Positions 36,138 through 45,091 of a stretch of 64,000 nucleotides of DNA are shown piece by piece. Both the position numbers and the translations under genes were made by a program. The stretch comes from Albimonas sp963977235. Its GTDB lineage: Bacteria > Pseudomonadota > Alphaproteobacteria > Rhodobacterales > Rhodobacteraceae. The notes under the pieces are model-generated. The model made no database searches and had not been told where the DNA came from. It saw nothing but the letters and a program-made list of their open reading frames with translations. The stretch's first letter is position 1. Every line of letters starts with the position of its first letter. Location of the stretch: assembly GCF_963977235.1 (NCBI RefSeq), contig NZ_CAXBOD010000006.1, positions 59,523-123,522 of the forward strand. The letters are read 5' to 3'.

Positions 36138-39100
36138 ACCTGGCCCGACGCTCGATCGACGCGGCCCTGCTGACCTGGATCCTGATGCTGGGCTGCCTGG
36201 CGGGCGGGGTCTGGGGCTACGCCACCATGGGCCGGCTCGAGGATCCGGCCTTCACCATCAAGCAGGCGGTGGTGACCACGGCCTATCCCGGCGCCTCGGC
36301 CGAGCAGGTGGCGCTGGAGGTGTCCGAGCCGCTGGAATCGGCCATCCAGCAGATGTCCCAGCTCGACCTGCTGACCTCGTCCAACAAGCCGGGCGTGTCG
36401 CGCATCTCGGTCGAGATCAAGCCGACCTACCGCGGCGAGGAGCTGCCCCAGATCTGGGACGAGCTGCGCAACCGGGTCAACGATGCCCGCGCCGACCTGC
36501 CCGACGGCGCCGCCGCCCCGCGGGTCAACGACCGGTTCGGCGACGTCTACGGCCTGTTCTACGCCGTCGCCGCGCCCGGCTTCGAGGACGCCGAGATCCA
36601 CGAGATCTCCCAGTTCCTGCGGCGCGAGCTGCTCACGGTCGAGGGCGTCTCGGACGTCTCGCTGGCGGGGCTGCCCGAGGAGGCGGTGTTCGTCATGCCC
36701 GACATGGCGATCCTGTCGAACCTGGGCGTCTCGCCCGCCGCCATCGTCGGCCAGATCCAGGCGACGGCCGAGGTCTCGCAGGCGGGATCCGTCGCCTCCG
36801 GGCGGCGCCGCCTGACGGTGGACGTCCCCCAGGGAACCGACGGCGTGCAGGCGCTGGCCGAGCTGACGGTGGGCGTCGGCGGCGAGGTGCTGCACCTGAC
36901 CGACATCGCAGAGGTCGCCCGCGGCCGCATCGAGACCCCCCGCCAGATCATCCGCTTCAACGGGCGGGAGGCGTTCACGCTGGGCGTCGCCGGCCTCGCC
37001 TCGGAGAACATCGTCGAGGTCGGGGCCCGGGTCGAGGCGAAGCTCGACGCCCTGCGCGCCGACCTGCCCTTCGGGGTGGAGCTGCATCCGATCTACCAGC
37101 AGCACGAGGTGGTCGACGCCTCCTCCTCGGCGTTCCTTGCGAACCTCGCGGCCTCGGTGGCGATCGTGATCGTGGTGCTGGCGCTGTTCATGGGCTGGCG
37201 CGCGGCGGTGGTGGTGGGCGCGACCCTGCTGCTGACCGTGGTCGGCACGCTGTTCTTCATGGCGCTGGCCGGAATCGAGATGGAGCGGATCTCGCTCGGC
37301 GCGCTGATCATCGCCATGGGCATGCTGGTCGACAACGCCATCGTGGTGGCCGAGGGCATGCAGATGAAGATGCAGGCGGGGCGCAGTTCGCGCGAGGCGG
37401 CCGACGAGGCGGCGGGGCGCGTGCAGATCCCGCTGCTGGGCGCGACCGTGATCGGCATCATGGCCTTCGCGGGCATCGGCCTGTCGCCCGATTCCACGGG
37501 CGAGTTCCTGTTCTCGCTGTTTGCGGTGGTGGGCATCTCGCTGCTGCTGTCCTGGGTGCTGGCGCTGACCGCCACGCCGCTGCTGGCGCATCTGGTGTTC
37601 AGGCGCGGCGAGGCGGAGGACACGGCCGCCTACGACGGCGCGGTGTTCTCGGCCTATCGCCGGGTGCTGCGCGGCGCGCTGGCCTGGCGGCGCACGGTTC
37701 TGGCCGCGCTCGTCGCGATCACGGCGGTCTGCTGGTGGGGCTTTGGCCAGGTCGAACAGCAGTTCTTCCCCGATTCCGACGCGCCGCTCTTCTACGCCCA
37801 CTACAAGCTCCCCCAGGGCGCCGACATCCGCCAGGTGGCCGAGGATCTCTCGGCCGCCGAGGACTGGCTGCTGGCGCGCGAGGACGTGGTCTCGGTCTCG
37901 ACCTTCGTGGGCGGGGGGGCGACGCGCTTCATGCTGACCTATTCGCCCGAGGAGTCCCTGCCCAGCTACGGCCAGCTGATCGTCCGCACCGCCTCGACCG
38001 AGGGCATCCCGCGGGTCCGCGGCGCGCTGGACGCCTTCGCGGCCGAGGCCCTGCCCGAGGGCGAGTTCCGCACCGAGCGTCTGGCCTTCGGACCCGGCGG
38101 CGGCGCCCCGATCCAGGCCCGGTTCTCGGGCCGCGACCCGCAGGTGCTGCGCCGCCTGTCGGAGGAGGCGATCGCGGTCCTGCGCGCCCAGGACGCCGGC
38201 CTCGAAAGCCTGCGCACCGACTGGCGGGAGCTGGCGCCGGCGATCGTGCCGCTCTACGCCACCGACCGCGCGCAGGCGGCAGGGGTCAGCCGCGGCGACC
38301 TCGCCGACGCGGCGCTGATGGCGACCGAGGGGATGCGCGTGGCCGTCTATCAGGAGCGGGACCGCCGCATCCCCATCGTGCTGCGCGCCCGCGGCTTCGA
38401 GGAGGGCGCCGACATGGCCGGCCAGCTGGTCTGGTCGGAGGCGGCGGGCGACTTCATCCCCTTCGCCCAGCTGGTCGACGGCTGGCGGCTCGACCCGCGC
38501 GAGACCCTGCTCCAGCGCCGCGACCGGGTGCCCACGATCACCGTCGAGGCCAGCGTCGCCCCCGGCCTGAACACCGCCGCCGCGTTCGAACGGGTGCGCC
38601 CCGCGCTCGAGTCCATGGCCCTGCCCGCGGGCTACCGGCTGGAATGGGGGGGCGAATACGAGGACAGCCGCGACGCGCAGGCGAGCTTGGGCCAGCAGCT
38701 GCCGTTGTCGCTGCTGGTGATGGTGCTGATCTCGATCTTCCTGTTCGGCCGCCTGCGCCAGCCGCTGATCGTGTGGCTGCTGGCGCCGATGGCGGTGAAC
38801 GGGGTGGCGATGGGGCTGCTGGGCACGGGGCTGCCGTTCAGCTTCACCGCCCTGCTGGGGCTGCTGTCGCTGTCGGGGATGCTGCTCAAGAACGGCATCG
38901 TGCTGGTCGAGGAGATCGACCTGGTGCGCGCCGAGGGCCTGCCCTTCCGCGAGGCGATCGTCGAGGCTTCGACCTCGCGTCTGCGTCCCGTGGCGCTGGC
39001 CGCCGTGACCACGATCCTGGGCATGGCGCCGCTGCTGCCCGACCCGTTCTTCGCCTCGATGTCGATCACAATCATGGGGGGCCTGGCCTTCGCCACGGTC

Positions 39101-39178
39101 CTCACCCTGGTCGCCGCCCCGGTCCTCTACCTGGTGCTGGTCCCCGACGACGGCGAAGGCGGCCGCAAGGCCGTCTGA
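36134..39178 (+). CDS. RND-family efflux pump permease (AcrB-like)
   Basis: 1,014 residues with the AcrB duplication: a first TM helix (LLTWILMLGCLAGGVWGY), a large periplasmic loop, a TM block around 333-560, a second loop, and a TM block around 855-1005. TM4 carries GMLVDNAIVVAEGM, with Asp400-Asn401 where AcrB has an Asp-Asp pair; DN is seen in related RND groups. The porter-domain signature TAYPGASAEQVALEVSEPLE is present. Proton-driven export of amphiphiles with the adjacent MFP. No outer-membrane TolC-type gene is seen here, so one must be supplied elsewhere. Its last nine bases form the first unit of a 41-bp tandem repeat. Confidence 0.94.
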   Translation: MNLARRSIDAALLTWILMLGCLAGGVWGYATMGRLEDPAFTIKQAVVTTAYPGASAEQVALEVSEPLESAIQQMSQLDLLTSSNKPGVSRISVEIKPTYRGEELPQIWDELRNRVNDARADLPDGAAAPRVNDRFGDVYGLFYAVAAPGFEDAEIHEISQFLRRELLTVEGVSDVSLAGLPEEAVFVMPDMAILSNLGVSPAAIVGQIQATAEVSQAGSVASGRRRLTVDVPQGTDGVQALAELTVGVGGEVLHLTDIAEVARGRIETPRQIIRFNGREAFTLGVAGLASENIVEVGARVEAKLDALRADLPFGVELHPIYQQHEVVDASSSAFLANLAASVAIVIVVLALFMGWRAAVVVGATLLLTVVGTLFFMALAGIEMERISLGALIIAMGMLVDNAIVVAEGMQMKMQAGRSSREAADEAAGRVQIPLLGATVIGIMAFAGIGLSPDSTGEFLFSLFAVVGISLLLSWVLALTATPLLAHLVFRRGEAEDTAAYDGAVFSAYRRVLRGALAWRRTVLAALVAITAVCWWGFGQVEQQFFPDSDAPLFYAHYKLPQGADIRQVAEDLSAAEDWLLAREDVVSVSTFVGGGATRFMLTYSPEESLPSYGQLIVRTASTEGIPRVRGALDAFAAEALPEGEFRTERLAFGPGGGAPIQARFSGRDPQVLRRLSEEAIAVLRAQDAGLESLRTDWRELAPAIVPLYATDRAQAAGVSRGDLADAALMATEGMRVAVYQERDRRIPIVLRARGFEEGADMAGQLVWSEAAGDFIPFAQLVDGWRLDPRETLLQRRDRVPTITVEASVAPGLNTAAAFERVRPALESMALPAGYRLEWGGEYEDSRDAQASLGQQLPLSLLVMVLISIFLFGRLRQPLIVWLLAPMAVNGVAMGLLGTGLPFSFTALLGLLSLSGMLLKNGIVLVEEIDLVRAEGLPFREAIVEASTSRLRPVALAAVTTILGMAPLLPDPFFASMSITIMGGLAFATVLTLVAAPVLYLVLVPDDGEGGRKAV

Positions 39179-39292
39179 GGGCGTGCGCCCCGACCACTGG
39201 CCGGGGCGCAGCCGTCTGAAGGGGCGCGCCCCGGCCTGTGGCCGGGGCGGGGCCGTCTGAAGAGGGGCGCCCCGGCCTGTGGCCGGGGCGCC
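39170..39292 (+). repeat. Three 41-bp tandem units spanning the RND stop codon
   Basis: Units begin with GCCGTCTGA at 39170, 39211 and 39252, exactly 41 bases apart. The first GCCGTCTGA is the real Ala/Val/stop end of the RND gene. Each unit then contains a hairpin of CGCCCCGGCC-(TGT)-GGCCGGGGCG type (slightly diverged in the first). The result is three stop codons and three terminator-like hairpins in a row, facing a convergent gene whose stop is at 39298. Confidence 0.85.
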
Positions 39293-39297
39293 CGGGA

Positions 39298-40308
39298 TCA
39301 CTCGCCCTTGCCGCGGGCGCGCAGCGCCTCGCGCCGGGCCTCGACCACCTCGCCGGCGGCGTAGCGCTGGTCGGCAAGGCCCGACATCACCGAAACGAGG
39401 CAGGAGTCGCGCAGCGCCTCGAACTCGCGCAGCGAGGTCCCGCCGGCCTGGTCGTCGGACTGGGTGGCGACCGCGTCGATCAGCTCCTCGGTCAGCTCGG
39501 GCGCCTCCAGCTTCGTCCAGGGCAGCTTCAGGGCCGGGCCGAACTGGGCGAGGAAATGGCGCATCCCGTCCTCGCCCCCCGCCAGCCGGTAGGTCAGGAA
39601 CGTGCCCATGAACGACCAGCGCAGGCCGGCGCCGTAGCGCACCGCATCGTCGATCTCCTCGACCGTCGCGACCCCGTCGTTGACCAGCCACAGCGCCTCG
39701 CGCCACAGGGCCTCGAGCAGGCGGTCGGCGATGAAGCCGTCGATCTCCTTGCGCACCCTAAGCGGCTTCATGCCGATCGAGGCGTAGATCCCGGCCGCCG
39801 TCTCGCAGGCGGCCTCCGAGGTCTTCTCGCCCCCGCAGATCTCGACCAGCGGCAGCAGGTAGACCGGGTTGAACGGGTGCCCGACGACCAGCCGCTCGGG
39901 GCGCGCCATGCCGAGCTGAAGCCGAGAGGGCAGAAGGCCGGAGGTCGAGGAGCCGATCACCGTCTCGGCCGGCGCGGCGGCGTCGATCTCGGCCAGAACC
40001 CGGATCTTGAGGTCCTCGCGCTCGGGCAGGCTCTCCTGGATGAAGTCGGCGCCGGCGACGGCCTCGGCGAGGGTCGCGGAGTAGACAATCTCGCCCTCGG
40101 CCGGCAGGGGGGCGCCCTTCATCAGCTCGGCCTGCGCCGTGCGGGCGTTCTTGAGGACCTCCTCGGTCTTGCGGGCGATTTCGGGGTCGGGATCGAACAG
40201 GCGCACGTTCCAGCCGTCGAGCAGGAAGCGCGCGGCCCAGCCGGCGCCGATGACGCCGCCGCCGACCAGCGCTGCGGTTCGGGGCGCTGCGGTCTTGCGG
40301 TCAGTCAT
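39298..40308 (-). CDS. L-carnitine dehydrogenase (3-hydroxyacyl-CoA dehydrogenase family)
   Basis: 336 residues. Rossmann motif AALVGGGVIGAGWAARFLLDG near the N-terminus, then the family segment GADFIQESLPEREDLKIRVL, SSTSGLLPSRLQ and GHPFNPVYLLPLVEICGG. The helical C-domain begins KEIDGFIADRLLEALWREAL. Length and the HPFNPVYLLPLVE wording fit single-domain carnitine 3-dehydrogenases (carnitine to 3-dehydrocarnitine, NAD+). The start overlaps the BKACE gene by eight bases, which strengthens the assignment because BKACE enzymes cleave dehydrocarnitine. A 3-hydroxybutyryl-CoA-type substrate remains possible. Confidence 0.85.
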   Translation of the reverse strand: MTDRKTAAPRTAALVGGGVIGAGWAARFLLDGWNVRLFDPDPEIARKTEEVLKNARTAQAELMKGAPLPAEGEIVYSATLAEAVAGADFIQESLPEREDLKIRVLAEIDAAAPAETVIGSSTSGLLPSRLQLGMARPERLVVGHPFNPVYLLPLVEICGGEKTSEAACETAAGIYASIGMKPLRVRKEIDGFIADRLLEALWREALWLVNDGVATVEEIDDAVRYGAGLRWSFMGTFLTYRLAGGEDGMRHFLAQFGPALKLPWTKLEAPELTEELIDAVATQSDDQAGGTSLREFEALRDSCLVSVMSGLADQRYAAGEVVEARREALRARGKGE

Positions 40309-41200
40309 GTTTCACCAGCTTCAGTTTCTCGCGCACCTCGGCGGGGCCCATGACGCGGGCGCCCATGCCCTCGACGACGCCCCGCGCCCGCTCGACGAGC
40401 TGGGCGTTGGTCGCCTTCACACCCTTGTCGAGCCAGAGGTTGTCCTCGAGCCCCACCCGCACGTTGCCCCCCGCAAGCGCGGCCATCGCCGCATAGGGAA
40501 GCTGGTCGCGCCCGATGGAGAAGGCCGAGAACTGCGCCCCCGCCGGCAGGTTGTGGACCAGCGACATCAGGGTCAGCGGATCGTTGGGCGCGCCGTAGGG
40601 GATGCCCATGCACAGCTGGATCAGGAGGGGGTCGTCGAGCAGCCCCTCGCGCTGCAGCTCCTTGACGAAGACCAGGTGGCCGGCGTCGAAGACCTCCAGC
40701 TCCGGCCGCACGCCCAGCGCCTGCACCTGGCGGGCCATCGCCCGCAGGGTCGAGGGCGTGTTGGTCATCACATAGTCGCCCAGCGCGAAGTTCATCGTGC
40801 CGCAGTCGAGGGTGCAGATTTCCGGGCGCAGCTTCGCGACATGCTCCAGCCGCTCGGTCGGGCCGACCATGTCGGTGCCGGCGGGGTCGAGCGGCAGCGG
40901 GGTCTCGCCCGAGCCGAAGACCACGTCGCCGCCCATGCCGGCGGTGAGGTTGATGATCACGTCGACGTCCGAGGCGCGGATGCGGGCCACGACCTCCTCA
41001 TAGAGCTCCAGCCGGCGGGCGGCCTGGCCGGTCTCGGGGTCGCGGACGTGGATGTGGGCCACCGCGGCGCCGGCGCGGGCGGCCGCGATCGAGGCCTCGG
41101 CGATCTGCTCGGGGGTCACCGGGACGTGGGGGCTCTTGCCCGCCGTGTCGCCGCCGCCGGTGACGGCGCAGGTGATGAAGACGTCGCGGTTCATGGACAT
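40301..41200 (-). CDS. BKACE-family beta-keto acid cleavage enzyme (dehydrocarnitine type)
   Basis: 299 residues, DUF849/BKACE fold. Zinc ligands His49 and His51 in AAVAHIHVRDPETG, with the third-ligand region VRVGLEDNLWLDKG near the C-terminus. Other signatures: VDVIINLTAGMGG and CTLDCGTMNFALGDYVMTNTP. The reaction is a retro-Claisen exchange of a beta-keto acid with acetyl-CoA; with dehydrocarnitine the products are acetoacetate and betainyl-CoA. First gene of the pair with carnitine dehydrogenase. Confidence 0.9.
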   Translation of the reverse strand: MSMNRDVFITCAVTGGGDTAGKSPHVPVTPEQIAEASIAAARAGAAVAHIHVRDPETGQAARRLELYEEVVARIRASDVDVIINLTAGMGGDVVFGSGETPLPLDPAGTDMVGPTERLEHVAKLRPEICTLDCGTMNFALGDYVMTNTPSTLRAMARQVQALGVRPELEVFDAGHLVFVKELQREGLLDDPLLIQLCMGIPYGAPNDPLTLMSLVHNLPAGAQFSAFSIGRDQLPYAAMAALAGGNVRVGLEDNLWLDKGVKATNAQLVERARGVVEGMGARVMGPAEVREKLKLVKHD

Positions 41201-41671
41201 CGCGCCTCTCGGTCAGGGAAAGGAAGTCGGCGCTTGTGCGCCGTCAACGACACCCTCGCGGCTTTCGACGACGCCTGCCTCGCGTCGCGCGACAGAGAGT
41301 TGTCGCAGAACGACGGAGTTGCGGCCCGCGCCCCAAGATTGTCGCTTAAGGCAAACCCAACGTCGCCCTGCGCATGGATAGTCGAATTCCGACCTCTATG
41401 ATGCCGAAAGCGCCACTGCGACCGACCGATTCCCCGGGGTCGCGGCGGCGGCCCGCGCCGCCTGTCCGTCGCTGGGGACGCACGGGGGGGACGCACGGGC
41501 GCCCGGGCCGCGCCGGTCGAGAGCGGAGCCGCAAGGCGCCCGCCCGGCCGGCGCAGACCGGAGCCGACACGACCCGCGAAGCCGCACAGGAGAGACCCGC
41601 CGCATGCCCGCCGTCGCCCACGTCCCGCATCCGCGCCCGCCCCGACGGGCCGGCCTTCCCGAGGTCCGGTC
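41201..41671. promoter_or_regulatory. Divergent control region of the carnitine module
   Basis: 471 bases between BKACE (leftward) and the ABC permease (rightward). No supportable gene. Direct repeats TTGTCGC at 41300-41306 and 41339-41345, 39 bases apart, lie in the less GC-rich part (ccaagattgtcgcttaaggc). GlxA-type regulators often bind spaced direct or inverted half-sites, so these are candidates, weakly supported. Confidence 0.35.
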
Positions 41672-42631
41672 ATGAGCGGCGGTCTCGCCCGCATGATCGC
41701 GGTGCGCATCGGGCTGGGGCTGCTGACGCTGCTGCTGATCTCGGTGCTGATCTTCGGCGCCATGGGCCTGCTGCCGGGCGACGTCGCCGAGGCGATCCTG
41801 GGCCAGAACCGCACGCCCGAGACGGTGGCGGCCCTGCGCACGCAGCTGGGCCTCGATCAGCCGGCCTGGGCGCGGTATCTCGACTGGATCGGGGGCATGG
41901 TGACGGGCGATTTCGGCAAGTCGCTGGCCTCGGGCCGGCCGGTCGCCGAGCTGATCGGCGGGCGGCTGATCAACACCCTGTCGCTGGCGGCCTACGCGGC
42001 GCTGATCTCGGTGCCGATCTCGATCGCGCTGGGGCTGCTGGCGGCGCTGTGGCGCGGGCGGCTGGCCGATCGCGGCATCTCGATCGGGGCGCTGACCGCA
42101 ATCTCGATGCCCGACTTCTTCGTCGCCTACGTGATGATCTTCTTCTTCGCGGTCAGCTGGGGGGTGCTGCCCTCGCTCGCCGCCGTCACCCCCGACGCGG
42201 GGCTGGGCGAGTGGCTCTACCGCGCCACCCTGCCCGCGCTGGCGCTGACGCTGGCGACCTCGGCGCACATGCTGCGGATGACGCGGGCCTCGATCGTCAA
42301 CGTGCTCGCCTCGCCCTACATCGAGATGGCCCGCCTGAAGGGCCTGACGCCGGGCCGGGTGGTGGTGCGCCACGCCCTGCCCAACGCGCTGGCGCCGATC
42401 ATCAACGTGGTGGCCGTCAACCTCGCCTTCCTGATCGTGGGCGTCGTGGTGGTCGAGACGGTGTTCGTCTACCCGGGCCTCGGCCAGCTGCTGGTCGACT
42501 CGGTCGCGGCCCGCGACGTGCCGGTGGTGCAGGCGGCCTGCCTGATCTTCGCGGCCGCCTACGTATCGCTGAACCTGATCGCCGACGCGCTGGCGATCCT
42601 GACCAACCCCCGCCTGAGGACCGCCCGATGA
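41672..42631 (+). CDS. ABC transporter permease (DppB/oligopeptide type)
   Basis: 319 residues. N-terminal helix and GLLPGDVAEAILGQNRTPETVAALRTQLGLDQPAWARYLDWIGG, the periplasmic segment typical of DppB. The EAA-type loop is ASPYIEMARLKGLTPGRVVVRHALPNALAPI. Six membrane helices. Overlaps the next permease gene by ATGA. Given the neighbours, the importer may carry carnitine or a related betaine rather than peptides, although DppBCDF-type importers accept many solutes. Confidence 0.93.
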   Translation: MSGGLARMIAVRIGLGLLTLLLISVLIFGAMGLLPGDVAEAILGQNRTPETVAALRTQLGLDQPAWARYLDWIGGMVTGDFGKSLASGRPVAELIGGRLINTLSLAAYAALISVPISIALGLLAALWRGRLADRGISIGALTAISMPDFFVAYVMIFFFAVSWGVLPSLAAVTPDAGLGEWLYRATLPALALTLATSAHMLRMTRASIVNVLASPYIEMARLKGLTPGRVVVRHALPNALAPIINVVAVNLAFLIVGVVVVETVFVYPGLGQLLVDSVAARDVPVVQAACLIFAAAYVSLNLIADALAILTNPRLRTAR

Positions 42632-43452
42632 CCGCGCTCGCCTCTCTTCGCACGGCGCCGCCGACGGCGCTGTTCGGGCTGGCGGTGCTGACCGCGGTCG
42701 CCCTGCTCGCCCTCTTCGCCCCCTTCGCCGCCCCCTACGGGGAGCGCGAGGTCGTCGCCGGCCCGTTCGAGGTGTGGTCCGACGTCCATCTGCTGGGCAC
42801 CGACAACCTCGGCCGCGACATGCTTTCCCGCCTGATCTGGGGCGCGCGCAACACCATCGGCATGGCGCTGATCACCACGATCATCGCCTTCGTCGCGGGC
42901 GCCGCCGCCGGGCTTCTGGCCGGCACGCTGGGCGGCTGGGCCGACCGGCTGCTGGCCTGGATCGTGGACGTGATCATGGCCATGCCCTCGCTGATCCTGG
43001 CGCTTCTGCTGCTGTCGATCTTCGGGCCCTCGACCGGGATACTGATCGGCATCATCGCGGCCATCGAGGCGACGCGCGTGTTCCGCCTGTCGCGCGCGGT
43101 GGCGATGAACATCACCGTGATGGAATACCTCGACGCCGCCCGCCTGCGCGGCGAGAGCATCGCCTCGATCCTGTGGCGCGAGGTGCTGCCCAACGCCTCC
43201 GCCCCCCTGGTGGCCGAGTTCGGACTGCGCTTCTGCTTCGTGTTCCTGTTCGTCTCCTCGCTGTCGTTCCTGGGCCTCGGCATCCAGCCGCCGACGGCGG
43301 ACTGGGGCTCGATGGTGCGCGACAACGCCACCCTGATCACCTACGGCGACGTCACCCCCCTGCTGCCGGCCGCGGCCATCGCGCTGGTCACCGTCTCGGT
43401 GAACCTGGTGGTGGACTGGGTGCTGCACCGCTCCTCCGGCCTGAAGGACTGA
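42628..43452 (+). CDS. ABC transporter permease (DppC/oligopeptide type)
   Basis: 274 residues. N-terminal helix, then HLLGTDNLGRDMLSRLIWGARNTIGMALI (the GTDxxGRD motif of DppC) and the coupling loop AARLRGESIASILWREVLPNASAPL. Five to six membrane helices, ending VVDWVLHRSSGLKD. Partner of the preceding permease; the fused ATPase gene starts four bases after its stop. Confidence 0.93.
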   Translation: MTALASLRTAPPTALFGLAVLTAVALLALFAPFAAPYGEREVVAGPFEVWSDVHLLGTDNLGRDMLSRLIWGARNTIGMALITTIIAFVAGAAAGLLAGTLGGWADRLLAWIVDVIMAMPSLILALLLLSIFGPSTGILIGIIAAIEATRVFRLSRAVAMNITVMEYLDAARLRGESIASILWREVLPNASAPLVAEFGLRFCFVFLFVSSLSFLGLGIQPPTADWGSMVRDNATLITYGDVTPLLPAAAIALVTVSVNLVVDWVLHRSSGLKD

Positions 43453-43456
43453 TGCG

Positions 43457-45079
43457 ATGAGCGAGCCTCTTCTCAAGATCCGCGGCCTGACCATCACCGC
43501 GCGCTCGGGGGGCAAGACCTCGACGCTGGTCGAGGACGCGAACCTCACGCTCGCCCGCGGCGAGGTGCTGGGTCTGATCGGCGAATCCGGCGCCGGCAAG
43601 TCGACGCTGGGCCTGGCCGCGATGGGATTTGCGCGCGACGGCTGCCGGCTGGCCGAGGGGTCCGTCGTCTTCGACGGCATGGACCTGGTCAAGATGCCCG
43701 AGCGCCGGCGCCGCCGCCTGCGCGGGGCGCGGGTGGCCTATGTGGCGCAATCGGCCGCCGCCAGCTTCAACCCCGCCCGCACCCTGCTGGAGCAGACCAT
43801 CGAGGCGCCCCTGCGCCACGGCCTGATGGGGCGCGAGGAGGCCGAGCGCGAGGCCATCGCCCTCTACACGCGCCTGCGCCTGCCCGAGCCCGAGAGCATC
43901 GGGCGCCGCTATCCCCACCAGGTCTCCGGCGGCCAGCTTCAGCGGGCGATGACCGCGATGGCGATGATCACCCGTCCCGACCTGATCGTCTTCGACGAGC
44001 CGACGACCGCGCTCGACGTCACCACCCAGGTCGAGGTGCTGGCCGCGATCCGCGACGCGGTGGCCGAGCTCGACACCGCCGCGATCTACATCACCCACGA
44101 CCTCGCCGTGGTGGCCCAGATGGCCGACCGGATCATGGTCATGCGCCACGGCCGCGTGGTCGAGGAGGGCGAGACCGCCGCCCTGATGTCCAATCCCCAG
44201 GCCGACTACACCCGGTCCCTGTGGTCGGTGCGCGAATTCCGCGCCGCCCTGAAGCCCGCCCCCGTCGCCGGCGCCGCCCCTCATGTCGAGGCGGCGGGCG
44301 TGGTGGCGGCCTATGGCGACACGCCGGTGCTGCACGGCATCGACGTGGCGCTGCAGCCCGGCCGGACGCTGGCGGTGATCGGCGAGAGCGGCTCGGGCAA
44401 GTCGACGCTGGCCCGCGTGATCTCGGGCCTGCTGCCGGCGCGCGAGGGCGAATGCCGGCTGGACGGCGAGGCGCTGCCCGCCTCCTACCGCCAGCGCTCG
44501 CGCGAGGATCTGCGCCGCGTGCAGATGATCTTCCAGATGGCCGACACCGCGCTGAACCCCAAGGTGAAGGTGCGCGACGCGCTGGGCCGGGCGCTGACCC
44601 GGCTGATGGGCCTGCGCGGCCGCGCCCGCGAGGAGCGCCTGCACCAGCTGATGCGCGAGATCGACATGGATCCCGCCGCCTACCTCGACCGCTATCCCGG
44701 CGAGCTTTCGGGCGGGCAGAAGCAGCGCGTCGCCATCGCCCGGGCGCTCGCCGCCGAGCCCGAGTTCCTGATCTGCGACGAGGTCACCTCGGCGCTGGAC
44801 CAGGTGGTCGCCGAGGAGATCCTGCGCCTGCTCGACCGCCTGCAGCGGGAGCGGGGGCTGACGATGATGTTCATCACCCACGACATCGCCACGGTGCGCG
44901 CGCTGGCCGACGACGTGGTGGTGATGAAGGACGGCAAGGTGATCGCCTCGGGCCTGAAGGACGACGTGCTCGACCGGCCCACCGACCCCTATGTCCGAAC
45001 CCTGATGGAATCCGCGCCCGAGATGGACCCCGCCTGGCTGAACCGCCTGCTGGCCTCGCGCGCCGCCGCCGCAGCCTGA
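43457..45079 (+). CDS. Fused two-domain ABC ATPase (DppD-DppF type)
   Basis: 540 residues carrying two complete nucleotide-binding domains. Domain 1: GESGAGKST, signature VSGGQLQRAMTAMAM, Walker B LIVFDEPTTALD. Domain 2 (from about residue 275): GESGSGKST, LSGGQKQRVAIARAL, FLICDEVTSALD. Switch histidines are in YITHDLA and FITHDIA. DppD and DppF are separate chains in most bacteria; fusions like this are well known in Proteobacteria. Powers the two permeases encoded just upstream. Confidence 0.94.
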   Translation: MSEPLLKIRGLTITARSGGKTSTLVEDANLTLARGEVLGLIGESGAGKSTLGLAAMGFARDGCRLAEGSVVFDGMDLVKMPERRRRRLRGARVAYVAQSAAASFNPARTLLEQTIEAPLRHGLMGREEAEREAIALYTRLRLPEPESIGRRYPHQVSGGQLQRAMTAMAMITRPDLIVFDEPTTALDVTTQVEVLAAIRDAVAELDTAAIYITHDLAVVAQMADRIMVMRHGRVVEEGETAALMSNPQADYTRSLWSVREFRAALKPAPVAGAAPHVEAAGVVAAYGDTPVLHGIDVALQPGRTLAVIGESGSGKSTLARVISGLLPAREGECRLDGEALPASYRQRSREDLRRVQMIFQMADTALNPKVKVRDALGRALTRLMGLRGRAREERLHQLMREIDMDPAAYLDRYPGELSGGQKQRVAIARALAAEPEFLICDEVTSALDQVVAEEILRLLDRLQRERGLTMMFITHDIATVRALADDVVVMKDGKVIASGLKDDVLDRPTDPYVRTLMESAPEMDPAWLNRLLASRAAAAA

Positions 45080-45091
45080 GGAGCCGCCCCC

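Noticed and set aside
39170..39292. CRISPR-like array because of regular 41-bp repeats
   Set aside because: There are no unique spacers; the units are near-identical throughout and include a gene end.
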